Shown here: positions 18,370 through 26,865 of the stretch, piece after piece
Position numbering within the stretch: position 1 is the first letter of the stretch
Layout: every line of letters starts with the position of its first letter
Assembly (NCBI GenBank): GCA_006844665.1
Contig: SPJP01000020.1
Location: 1-38,446, forward strand
Direction of reading: 5' to 3'
From: Paracoccaceae bacterium
GTDB lineage: Bacteria; Pseudomonadota; Alphaproteobacteria; Rhodobacterales; Rhodobacteraceae
DNA: 38,446 nucleotides
Notes under the pieces: generated by a model
The model's input: the letters and a program-made list of their open reading frames with translations, nothing else
Databases searched by the model: none
What the model was told of the DNA's origin: nothing
Program-made: the position numbers and the translations under genes

Positions 18370-19350
18370 TTACGCGAAACCCGGGGCGATTTTGGACGTG
18401 GCGGTATTGGTGCCGCGACAGTTCAGAATCGGCCCGCCCAGACGCTTTTTCGCCATCGGATGATCCAAGGGCAGGCCTGCATATTTGGCCAATAGCGCTG
18501 TGATTGCGGCCTCTGACGCGCGGGTCGCGCCGTCTTCGGCCTTTAGCGCGATGCCCAGGCCCTGTTCGGGCAGGATTGCGATATAGACGCCCTCGGCCCC
18601 GGTTTTGATCGTGACCTTGTGATCCAGAGCGCGCATCAATTCGGTGCAGGCTTTACCCTCGCCCGCGACAAGTTCGGGATGCATGCGCATCGCGTCGCGC
18701 AGACGCCCGGCGGCGCTTTGGTCGGACGCCCCGGCAAAGAGCGACATGGCGCGGGCCAGACCTGTCATCGAGGTGGCGAAGTTGGGGGCGGAACAACCGT
18801 CGATCCCGTGACCGGGCGAGGTGATGCCGGTCATACGCTCGGTCGCTTCCAGGCAGGCTTGTTGGACGGGGTGGTCCAGTTCGATGTAATCGGCGTGGCC
18901 GTTCATCCATTTGTTCAGGGTCAGAAAGCCGCTGTGCTTGCCGGAACAATTGTTATGGGCCTGACACGGCGCGGTGCTGCTGCACATCAGATGATCGCGG
19001 ACGGCTGGGTCATAGGGCTCATGAGCGCCGCAGCGGAAATCGTCATCGGTTAGGTCCAGCTGATCCAGCCAGGCGGCGACCCGGTCGGTGTGAATGGCCG
19101 ACCCGATATGGGACGCGCAGGACAAAGCCAGCTGTTCGGTGGTCAGCCCGTTGCCATCGGCCGCGCCGCTTTCGACCAGCGGCAGGGCCTGGATCATTTT
19201 GCAGGCCGAGCGGGGGAAGATCATCTTGTCGGGATCGCCCCAGGCCTCGACAATCTGGCCGCTGGTATCGCAGACCACAGCAAAGCCGCGATGCTGGCTT
19301 TCCAACATTTCGCCGCGCCAGAACTCGATTATGGGTACAGATCCGCTCAT
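18370..19350 (-). CDS. L-asparaginase II family protein (Asparaginase_II, Rhizobium etli type)
   Basis: FWRGEMLESQHRGFAVV, FPRSACKMIQALPLVESGAAD, HNNCSGKHSGFL, GIDGCSAPNFA; start set at MSGSVP (19350). Confidence 0.9.
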   Translation of the reverse strand: MSGSVPIIEFWRGEMLESQHRGFAVVCDTSGQIVEAWGDPDKMIFPRSACKMIQALPLVESGAADGNGLTTEQLALSCASHIGSAIHTDRVAAWLDQLDLTDDDFRCGAHEPYDPAVRDHLMCSSTAPCQAHNNCSGKHSGFLTLNKWMNGHADYIELDHPVQQACLEATERMTGITSPGHGIDGCSAPNFATSMTGLARAMSLFAGASDQSAAGRLRDAMRMHPELVAGEGKACTELMRALDHKVTIKTGAEGVYIAILPEQGLGIALKAEDGATRASEAAITALLAKYAGLPLDHPMAKKRLGGPILNCRGTNTATSKIAPGFA

Positions 19351-19508
19351 GATCACTCCTGTGACTATTATCCACGATAAATCCCGCTGACGGGGTTTGC
19401 CTTGGCTGTTCAATTCGGTAGACTTCCCCCCAGAATGTGGACTATCCGCGACCGGGATAACAGAGCAAAGACATCTGCCCGTCGTTTTGGGGTATTGGAG
19501 GCAGTTAA

Positions 19509-20036
19509 ATGAAGACTTGGATGGTGAGCATGATCGCCGGTGGGGCGCTGGCCTTTGCAGGTATGGCGGCAGCACAAGAGACGAGCTCTAATCGGGTCGC
19601 AGCCAAAACCGATTGGAGCGTCTTTGTCGAAGACAACCCAACCGAGTGCTGGGCTGTATCGAGCCCCAAGGAAACCGTGAACACCCGTGACGGACGCGTT
19701 GTGTCCGTGCGTCGTGGCGATATCCTTTTGTTTATCGCTTTCCGGCCCGGATCTTCTGTGGCGGGCGAAGTGTCGTTCACCGGTGGCTATCCTTTCGCCA
19801 GCGGATCGACTGTGACCATGACCATTTCCGGCAACTCGTTCGAGCTGTTCACCGAAGGCGAGTGGGCTTGGCCTGCATCCGCCGCCGATGACGCCCGGAT
19901 CACAACGGCGATGAAACGCGGGGCCGAGGCGAAACTGACAGCCCGGTCGTCCCGTGGCACAGTGACCGAGGACACGTTCAGCCTGCAGGGCCTGACAGCG
20001 GCCTATGAAGAGGCAGGCAAGCGCTGCGGCGGCTAA
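19509..20036 (+). CDS. Invasion-associated locus B (IalB)-like periplasmic protein
   Basis: Signal peptide, W.V....P.ECWAVSSP, GYPFASGSTVTMTISG, F.L.GLTAAYEEAGKRCGG. Confidence 0.82.
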   Translation: MKTWMVSMIAGGALAFAGMAAAQETSSNRVAAKTDWSVFVEDNPTECWAVSSPKETVNTRDGRVVSVRRGDILLFIAFRPGSSVAGEVSFTGGYPFASGSTVTMTISGNSFELFTEGEWAWPASAADDARITTAMKRGAEAKLTARSSRGTVTEDTFSLQGLTAAYEEAGKRCGG

Positions 20037-20137
20037 TCTTCGGACATTAATACATAGGGAACGGGCTTTCGGGCCCGACCCCTGTTTTCAAACGTCGCAA
20101 GGCGCTATATAGGCCCTCATCCACCGGAGGCTGACCT

Positions 20138-21316
20138 ATGACCCAAGCGCCTATCACTCAGGACGTTTTGACGATCCCACGCAAATTGCCCGAATCCGGG
20201 CTGACGAACCTTGTTGGGTTGACCCGCGAGGGGTTGAAAGCTGCGCTGATCGAAGCCGGGACGCCCGAGAAGCAGGCCAAGATGCGGACCGGTCAGGTCT
20301 GGCAGTGGATCTACCAAAAGGGCGTGCGGGACTTTGCCGAGATGACGAATCTGGCGAAGGATTATCGTGCGTTTCTGGCCGAGAATTTTGTGATCGAGCT
20401 GCCAGAGATCGTGACAAAGCAGGTCAGCGACGATGGCACCCGCAAATATCTGGTTCGGATCGCGGGCGGACACGAGGTGGAGGTTGTCTATATTCCCGAA
20501 GACAGCCGGGGGACGCTGTGCATTTCTTCTCAGGTCGGGTGCACGCTGACATGTTCGTTCTGCCATACGGGGACGCAAAAGCTGGTGCGCAACCTGACAC
20601 CCGGTGAAATCATCGGCCAGGTGATGTTGGCGCGGGATGATCTGGGCGAATGGCCCGAACCCGGCCGCGCGCCCAAGGACGAAGCGCGGCTGTTGTCGAA
20701 CATCGTTCTGATGGGTATGGGCGAGCCGCTTTATAACTTTGAAAACGTGCGTGACGCGATGAAGATCGCCATGGACCCCGAGGGCATCAGCCTGTCGCGC
20801 CGCCGGATTACCCTATCGACCAGCGGTGTGGTGCCTGAAATTGCCCGCACGGCGGAAGAAATCGGCTGCCTGCTGGCAGTGTCGTTCCACGCGACCACGG
20901 ACCCCGTGCGCGACACATTGGTGCCGATCAACAAGAAATGGAACATCGCGACCCTGCTGGACGCCCTGCGCAGCTATCCCAAGGTCAGCAATTCCGAGCG
21001 GATCACCTTTGAATATGTGATGCTGAAAGACGTGAATGACAGCGACGAAGACGCCCACCGGCTGATCGAGCTGATCAAGGGCATTCCCGCCAAGATCAAC
21101 CTGATCCCGTTCAACGAATGGCCCGGCGCGCCTTATCAGCGGTCTTCCAACAACCGAATCCGCGCCTTTGCGGACATTATTTACAAGGCGGGCTATGCCT
21201 CGCCCATCCGCAAACCCCGCGGCGAAGACATCATGGCCGCCTGTGGCCAGCTGAAAAGCGCGACAGAACGGGTGCGCAAAAGCCGCAAAGCGATCGAGGC
21301 TGAAGCGGGGCTTTAG
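20138..21316 (+). CDS. rlmN: 23S rRNA (adenine(2503)-C2)-methyltransferase
   Basis: [21 protein letters not shown] radical SAM motif, [39 protein letters not shown]. Confidence 0.95.
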   Translation: MTQAPITQDVLTIPRKLPESGLTNLVGLTREGLKAALIEAGTPEKQAKMRTGQVWQWIYQKGVRDFAEMTNLAKDYRAFLAENFVIELPEIVTKQVSDDGTRKYLVRIAGGHEVEVVYIPEDSRGTLCISSQVGCTLTCSFCHTGTQKLVRNLTPGEIIGQVMLARDDLGEWPEPGRAPKDEARLLSNIVLMGMGEPLYNFENVRDAMKIAMDPEGISLSRRRITLSTSGVVPEIARTAEEIGCLLAVSFHATTDPVRDTLVPINKKWNIATLLDALRSYPKVSNSERITFEYVMLKDVNDSDEDAHRLIELIKGIPAKINLIPFNEWPGAPYQRSSNNRIRAFADIIYKAGYASPIRKPRGEDIMAACGQLKSATERVRKSRKAIEAEAGL

Positions 21317-21502
21317 ACCCAAACCCCAACGCGTTTGAATACTATTGTGCCGGGAATTGTGCGGAGTTCGCATGATTGCCCGCACTGGTCATCATTTGCG
21401 GAACAGTTTGCAAAAGGCGATTCGCCCCTTTGGTCTTTGTAAAACCGGTTTCCATTGGATTGCGTGGCTTTGCAAACGGGGGATTGCACCAGGCTTTGAG
21501 CC

Positions 21503-21520
21503 CTAGGGTCCTGACCCTAG
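21503..21520. repeat. Near-perfect palindrome in the rlmN downstream intergenic region
   Basis: CTAGGGTC-CT-GACCCTAG. Confidence 0.6.
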
Positions 21521-21633
21521 AGGCGAGCAAAAGCATAATCTGCCCCGAAATGGCCCCATTGTTGCGGATATTGGGACAAAGTCGTCTGCCAGTTTCCTTT
21601 TTGTGAACAGTAGCTCTCCAAGAGGACGATCAA

Positions 21634-21831
21634 ATGACACAGACACAACTGACAGACCCGTATTTCCGCAATGACGTATGCGCCATTGTGCTTGATGAAC
21701 GCAAAAAGGCCCTTTCGGTGCGCGAATGGCAGCACCGCTTGGCAGGTTACGGCCTGAAGATCGAGCAAGGCTTGGTTAAGACGATGCGCCAGGACGCAAT
21801 CATCTGCCCCCTGCCGCCTGAACTGGCCTAA
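21634..21831 (+). CDS. Hypothetical 65-aa protein
   Basis: MTQTQLTDPYFRNDVCAIVLDERKKALSVREWQHRLAGYGLKIEQGLVKTMRQDAIICPLPPELA; AGAGGA Shine-Dalgarno 7 nt upstream. Confidence 0.68.
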   Translation: MTQTQLTDPYFRNDVCAIVLDERKKALSVREWQHRLAGYGLKIEQGLVKTMRQDAIICPLPPELA

Positions 21832-21836
21832 TTCGT

Positions 21837-21860
21837 TTTACCGACCGCTTTACCGACCGG
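21837..21860. repeat. 12-bp tandem duplication over the LOG-family gene stop codon
   Basis: TTTACCGACCGC TTTACCGACCGG. Confidence 0.85.
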
Positions 21861-22698
21861 GGATTGCCCCGCGCTTTTCGCCGGCACCGTCCCAGGTGTC
21901 GATGATTTGAACCGCTTGTTCTGCGGTATCGACAAAGCGAAACAGATCCAGATCCTCGGCCGCGATTGTTCCGGCGTCTGCAAGGGCATCCCAGTTGATG
22001 ATCTTGCGCCAGAACGCTTCGCCGAACAGCAGGAAGGGCACGCGCTCCATCCGGCCGGTTTGAATGAGGGTCAGAGCCTCGAAGGTTTCGTCCAGAGTGC
22101 CGAAGCCGCCAGGAAAGACCGCTATCGCCTTTGCACGCATCAGAAAATGCATCTTGCGAATGGCGAAGTAGTGGAAGTTAAAGCAGAGTTCGGGCGTGAC
22201 GTATTCATTCGGCGCCTGTTCGTGCGGCAACACGATATTCAGACCGATGGATTTGCCGCCCGCATCTTGGGCGCCGCGATTTCCGGCCTCCATCACGCCG
22301 GGGCCGCCGCCGGTGACGACAACGTCCTGCGTGTGATCCGATTGCAGGCTGCGTTTGGTCATGATCTGGGCGAATTTGCGCGCCTCTTCATAATATTGCG
22401 ACAGATCGGCCAGAGTTTTGGTCCGGGCAGACTCTTTTTTGCTGGGTTCTGGAATACGGGCACCGCCGAACAGCACGATTGTGCTTTCGACACCGGCTTC
22501 GTCCAGCAGCATCTGGGGTTTCAACAGCTCTAGCTGCAGGCGGACGGGGCGCAGTTCGTCCCGGCACAGAAAATCATCATCGGTAAAGGCCAGACTATAG
22601 GCAGGCGCCCGGGTTTGCGGTGTATCGGGCACGGCGCGGGCGGCGACGCGGTCTTGCTTGCTGTGACGCAATGGATGCGAGCGATGATCGTCTTTCAT
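21850..22698 (-). CDS. LOG family protein (TIGR00730 Rossmann fold)
   Basis: VVTGGGPGVMEAGNRGA and FPGGFGTLDETFEALTLIQTGR; start at MKDDHRSH. Confidence 0.92.
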   Translation of the reverse strand: MKDDHRSHPLRHSKQDRVAARAVPDTPQTRAPAYSLAFTDDDFLCRDELRPVRLQLELLKPQMLLDEAGVESTIVLFGGARIPEPSKKESARTKTLADLSQYYEEARKFAQIMTKRSLQSDHTQDVVVTGGGPGVMEAGNRGAQDAGGKSIGLNIVLPHEQAPNEYVTPELCFNFHYFAIRKMHFLMRAKAIAVFPGGFGTLDETFEALTLIQTGRMERVPFLLFGEAFWRKIINWDALADAGTIAAEDLDLFRFVDTAEQAVQIIDTWDGAGEKRGAIPGR

Positions 22699-22767
22699 TC
22701 TTCCCTCCGGTAGCCTGTAAGGATATAGGCCCTGCAAGATAGATCACAGAGGGAGGCCAGGGGCCAG

Positions 22768-23595
22768 ATGTCAAACGCTCAGCTAGAAACCGCCATCGAA
22801 GCCGCATGGGACGCACGCGACGGAATCACGCCCGCGACCACTGGCGAAACACGGGACGCGATTGAAACCACATTGGCGGCGTTGGACGGCGGCACCTTGC
22901 GCGTGGCGGAAAAGAAAGACGATGGCAGCTGGCATGTGAACCAATGGGCGAAAAAGGCCGTTTTGCTGGGGTTTCGTCTGAAAGATATGGAAATGCAGTC
23001 CGGCAGCGCCCAAGGCGGCAGCTGGTGGGATAAGGTCGACAGCAAGTGGCACGATTGGGATGCCGCCCGCTGGACCGAGGCCGGGTTCCGTGCGGTTCCG
23101 AACTGTGTTGTGCGCAAAAGTGCCTATATCGCGCCGGGCGTTGTGTTGATGCCGTCTTTCGTGAACCTAGGAGCTTATGTCGATACGGGCACCATGGTTG
23201 ACGCCTGGGCCACGGTTGGGTCTTGTGCTCAGATCGGGAAAAACGTGCACCTGTCGGGCGGCGTTGGCATCGGCGGCGTGTTGGAGCCTATGCAAGCAGG
23301 TCCGACCATCATCGAAGACAATTGTTTTATTGGCGCGCGGTCCGAGGTTGTCGAAGGCTGCATCGTGCGTGAGGGCTCCGTCCTCGGCATGGGCGTGTTC
23401 ATCGGCCAATCCACCAAGATCGTGGACCGCGAAACTGGCGAAGTGATGTATGGCGAAGTGCCGCCTTATTCTGTTGTTGTTGCGGGATCGATGCCGTCGA
23501 AGAACGGGGTCAGCCTGTATTGCGCCGTGATCGTAAAGCGCGTGGACGAAAAGACACGGTCCAAGACCGGGATCAACGAGCTGCTGCGCGACTAA
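22768..23595 (+). CDS. dapD: 2,3,4,5-tetrahydropyridine-2,6-dicarboxylate N-succinyltransferase
   Basis: Hexapeptide repeats and typical sequence [63 protein letters not shown]. Confidence 0.95.
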   Translation: MSNAQLETAIEAAWDARDGITPATTGETRDAIETTLAALDGGTLRVAEKKDDGSWHVNQWAKKAVLLGFRLKDMEMQSGSAQGGSWWDKVDSKWHDWDAARWTEAGFRAVPNCVVRKSAYIAPGVVLMPSFVNLGAYVDTGTMVDAWATVGSCAQIGKNVHLSGGVGIGGVLEPMQAGPTIIEDNCFIGARSEVVEGCIVREGSVLGMGVFIGQSTKIVDRETGEVMYGEVPPYSVVVAGSMPSKNGVSLYCAVIVKRVDEKTRSKTGINELLRD

Positions 23596-23703
23596 TCCCG
23601 CGTGGTTTAAATGAAAACTCTTCTGGCTGTGACAGATCCATAGCCAGAAGATCCTGCGCCTGGGCGTTCCGCCTTGCCGCGCAAACCCACGACAGGACAT
23701 GAC

Positions 23704-24075
23704 GTGACCGACGACGCCCAGAACCCAGCCCCCGAGACGCCCCCCGCCAAGCCGAAAAAGGTGAAGCGGCCGCATTTCGTGTACACTCTGTTGGTTCAAG
23801 TGGGCCGCAGCCCTGACGACGGTTTGCCCAAGATGGCCACGGGGGCCGCACTGATGTGCTATGCCGCTGGTGTGGACGAGGCCGAGGCCGTGCGCGAAAC
23901 TGTGGCGATCCTGAAACAGGCCGATTTGGCACCGCTGGATGTGACAGGGTACGGCACATTGGAAGACCGCGAGGAGCTGGGCCACGAGATCGGCGACGAA
24001 GACCGTGCCTTGATGGCCCGCGCGTTGGAAGAAAACGCAGTTATCGTCGCGTCGAGCGAAGCGTTTTACGAATAA
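23704..24075 (+). CDS. Hypothetical protein
   Basis: GTG start after AGGAC; HFVYTLLVQVGRSPDDGLPKMATGAALMCYAAGVDEAEAVRETVAILKQADLAPLDVTGYGTLEDREE; between dapD and dapE. Confidence 0.7.
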   Translation: MTDDAQNPAPETPPAKPKKVKRPHFVYTLLVQVGRSPDDGLPKMATGAALMCYAAGVDEAEAVRETVAILKQADLAPLDVTGYGTLEDREELGHEIGDEDRALMARALEENAVIVASSEAFYE

Positions 24076-24085
24076 TTACAGCCAC

Positions 24086-25129
24086 TTAGCCGTTGGCAGC
24101 CTCGTCTGGCAGAACCCCGTCGCGGCGGGCAACCGCATCAAGAATATTCACCGTTTCTGTCCGTGTGGCCCAAGGATCGTCGCCGGGCGCTGGCAGGATC
24201 GTGCCTTGCTGGCTGGGTTCAGCACTGCCGGGGCAGACGACCTGACAATGGCCAAACATCAAGGTGGCCGGTTGATCAAAGGCCAGGCTGAACATAGGGC
24301 CGCGGCCTTGCCAATCGGGATGGGCGGCATGGGCGACAACCAAATCGCGCGCAGCCGACAGGACCTGGGTATGACCCGTGACCTGGAACACATCGCGGGT
24401 GGACACGCGGATGCGTTGGTCTGGCAAGACGGTGATCGCCTCGGTCAGGCCGAAATAAGGGGCGTTGAGGGTGATTGCCTCCTGGCGCTGCACATCGGTC
24501 ATGGTTTGCGCATCAATCGAGCGAATCCGGACCGGGCCTTCGACCCCTTGCAGCATATCGCCGGGATTAAGGTCTTGGACCGGGACGGGGCCGTTTGGCG
24601 TGGGCAGATGGGTGCCATGGGCAAAACCAACCGCACCGCGCGGTGTCAGGGGAACGCGGGCGACCTGAACGGTGGGCAGTTCGGGCAGGTCGGTCCAGCC
24701 GGCAAATAGCGGAAGCGCCTGAGCATCGGTAAAGCGGGCCTCGCAGGTGGCGCCGGTGGTGGCGTTTTCCGCACGCAGCAGACCGCGACCAAGGCTGGTC
24801 CAGATCAGATAGCTGATCCGAAGCTCGTCCCCCATGCCGCAGAATTCGGCCGGGCCTTCCCAAGACAGCGAGGTATCGTGGGTCCGGTGGCGCAGAACGA
24901 GCCCGCCCCGAGGGGACACCCAGATCGCGAAAACGCCGCCGGGTTGGGACCAATGCTCGCCCATGCCGAACAGACCCAGCATGCTGGGCCGCAATGCCGG
25001 AACCTGGCCGCAAATTCGCAGGCTGCCTTCGTCCAGATGGGTCGACAGAGTGTCGTCTGTTGCACCAAATGTCACAACCGAATCGTCCTGCGTCAGATTT
25101 TGTTCTGAACCGTCGAAAAATTTAATCAT
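24086..25129 (-). CDS. Hint (Hedgehog/intein) domain-like protein with substituted catalytic residues
   Basis: GFAHGTHLPTPNGPVPVQDLNPGDMLQ...PVRIRSI...ITVLPDQRIRVS aligns to the Hint_2 pattern CFxxGTxIxTxxGxxxVExLxxGDxV...xxPxHRxxV, with C->G and H->Q. Confidence 0.75.
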   Translation of the reverse strand: MIKFFDGSEQNLTQDDSVVTFGATDDTLSTHLDEGSLRICGQVPALRPSMLGLFGMGEHWSQPGGVFAIWVSPRGGLVLRHRTHDTSLSWEGPAEFCGMGDELRISYLIWTSLGRGLLRAENATTGATCEARFTDAQALPLFAGWTDLPELPTVQVARVPLTPRGAVGFAHGTHLPTPNGPVPVQDLNPGDMLQGVEGPVRIRSIDAQTMTDVQRQEAITLNAPYFGLTEAITVLPDQRIRVSTRDVFQVTGHTQVLSAARDLVVAHAAHPDWQGRGPMFSLAFDQPATLMFGHCQVVCPGSAEPSQQGTILPAPGDDPWATRTETVNILDAVARRDGVLPDEAANG

Positions 25130-25239
25130 GAGCTCTCGATCCCGCTTTCTCGGCGCTTGAACGCGCCGTTATCTGCAGAAATCGTAGCACAAGGGCCTGC
25201 AATCTCGCCAGTAAAACTGCACCTGCATATTGCACATGT

Positions 25240-25261
25240 TGTGGATGAACAGTTATCCAAA
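25240..25261. promoter_or_regulatory. Inverted pair of DnaA-box-like sequences upstream of dapE
   Basis: TGTGGATGA (25240-25248) and TTATCCAAA (25253-25261), each one mismatch from TTATCCACA. Confidence 0.35.
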
Positions 25262-25282
25262 ACCAACCTGTAGGAGTTTCCC

Positions 25283-26425
25283 ATGCCAAAAGACGCCGTT
25301 TCCCTGACCTCTGCGCTGATCAAATGCGCCTCGGTCACCCCTGAAGAAGGCGGCGCGATTCAGTTGCTGCAGGCCGAGCTGGAGGCCGCGGGATTCGCGT
25401 GCTGGCGCGCGGATCGGGGCGGGATTGCCAACCTATATGCGCGTTGGGGCGATAAGGGCCACGCCAAGACATTTGGCTTTAACGGCCATACCGATGTGGT
25501 GCCCGTGGGGGATCTGGACGCCTGGACCGCCGACCCGTTCGGGGCCGAGATCCGGGACGGCTGGATGTATGGGCGCGGGGCGACAGACATGAAAAGCGGC
25601 GTGGCGGCTTTTGTGGCGGCGGCGATTGAGTTTGTCAGCACCACGCCCCCCGACGGCGCCGTGGTGATCGCGATCACCGGCGATGAGGAGGGCGAGAGCG
25701 TCGATGGCACCGCCGCCTTGCTGGATTGGATGGCCGAACAGGGCGAAGCGATGAGCGTCTGTGTGGTCGGCGAGCCCACCTGCCCCGAGGTGATGGGCGA
25801 TATGATGAAAATCGGGCGGCGCGGGTCTATGACGGCCTTTATCACCGCCACCGGGGTGCAGGGCCATTCGGCCTATCCCCACCGTGCCAAGAACCCTGTC
25901 CCTGCGATGGCCGAACTGGTGCATGCGATCAGCAGTCACAAGCTGGACCAAGGGACCGAACATTTCGATGCCTCGACCCTTGCGGTCACCGGGTTTGATA
26001 CCGGCAATGCGGCCAATAACGTGATCCCGGCCAGCTGCCGCGCCATGGCGAATATCCGGTTCAATGATGCCCATAGCAGCGCGGATCTGACCAAATGGTT
26101 GCAGGCCGAAATCGACAAAGTGGCCGCCAAGACCGGGGTGAGCTTTGACATGCGGCTGAAAGTGTCGGGCGAAAGCTTTATCACCCCGCCCGGCGCGCTG
26201 TCGGATCTGATCGGGGCCTCGGTCCTGGCGGAAACGGGCGTGACGCCGGTGCTGAGCACAACGGGGGGCACGTCGGATGCGCGGTTTGTCAAACATCACT
26301 GCCCGGTGGTCGAATTCGGCTTGGTCGGCAAAACCATGCACCAGGTGGACGAAAGGGTCGAAGTAACCCAGATCGAAGCCCTGACCCGCATCTATGGCCG
26401 AATCCTGAAGGACTATTTTACGTGA
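25283..26425 (+). CDS. dapE: Succinyl-diaminopimelate desuccinylase
   Basis: [69 protein letters not shown]. Confidence 0.95.
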   Translation: MPKDAVSLTSALIKCASVTPEEGGAIQLLQAELEAAGFACWRADRGGIANLYARWGDKGHAKTFGFNGHTDVVPVGDLDAWTADPFGAEIRDGWMYGRGATDMKSGVAAFVAAAIEFVSTTPPDGAVVIAITGDEEGESVDGTAALLDWMAEQGEAMSVCVVGEPTCPEVMGDMMKIGRRGSMTAFITATGVQGHSAYPHRAKNPVPAMAELVHAISSHKLDQGTEHFDASTLAVTGFDTGNAANNVIPASCRAMANIRFNDAHSSADLTKWLQAEIDKVAAKTGVSFDMRLKVSGESFITPPGALSDLIGASVLAETGVTPVLSTTGGTSDARFVKHHCPVVEFGLVGKTMHQVDERVEVTQIEALTRIYGRILKDYFT

Positions 26426-26847
26426 CATTGCGGGTTGCGACCACCCAAGCCGAACTGGACGGCTGCATCGCCCTGCGGATCGAGGTGTTTGTGGATGAAC
26501 AGGACGTGCCCATGGACGAGGAGCTGGACGGTCGTGATGATGGCGCGCTGCATGTTTTAGCCGGACCGGACGCAGCACCCCATTGTGTGGCGCGGGTTCA
26601 GTTGCTGGGGGATGTGGCCAAGATCGAACGGGTGTGCGTGGCCAAGCAGGCCCGGGGCACCGGGCTGGGGGCCGATTTGATCCGCTTTATTCATGCCGTC
26701 ATGGCGGACCGGCACCAGGTTGCCTCGTTCAAGCTGGAAGCCCAGACCTATGCCCTGCAATTTTACGAAAAACTGGGCTATTTGGCCCAAGGCGAGGAGT
26801 TTCTGGACGCCGGAATCCCGCATTACCTGATGACGCGGCCCGCCTGA
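26422..26847 (+). CDS. GNAT family N-acetyltransferase
   Basis: [65 protein letters not shown] start overlaps dapE stop. Confidence 0.9.
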   Translation: MTLRVATTQAELDGCIALRIEVFVDEQDVPMDEELDGRDDGALHVLAGPDAAPHCVARVQLLGDVAKIERVCVAKQARGTGLGADLIRFIHAVMADRHQVASFKLEAQTYALQFYEKLGYLAQGEEFLDAGIPHYLMTRPA

Positions 26848-26865
26848 CCTGATACCGCGCGAGGC

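Noticed and set aside
25433-26578. 381-aa minus-strand ORF antisense to dapE
   Set aside because: Fully overlaps a confidently identified dapE; composition (Arg/His/Gly/Pro-rich, low-complexity) is typical of GC-rich shadow ORFs
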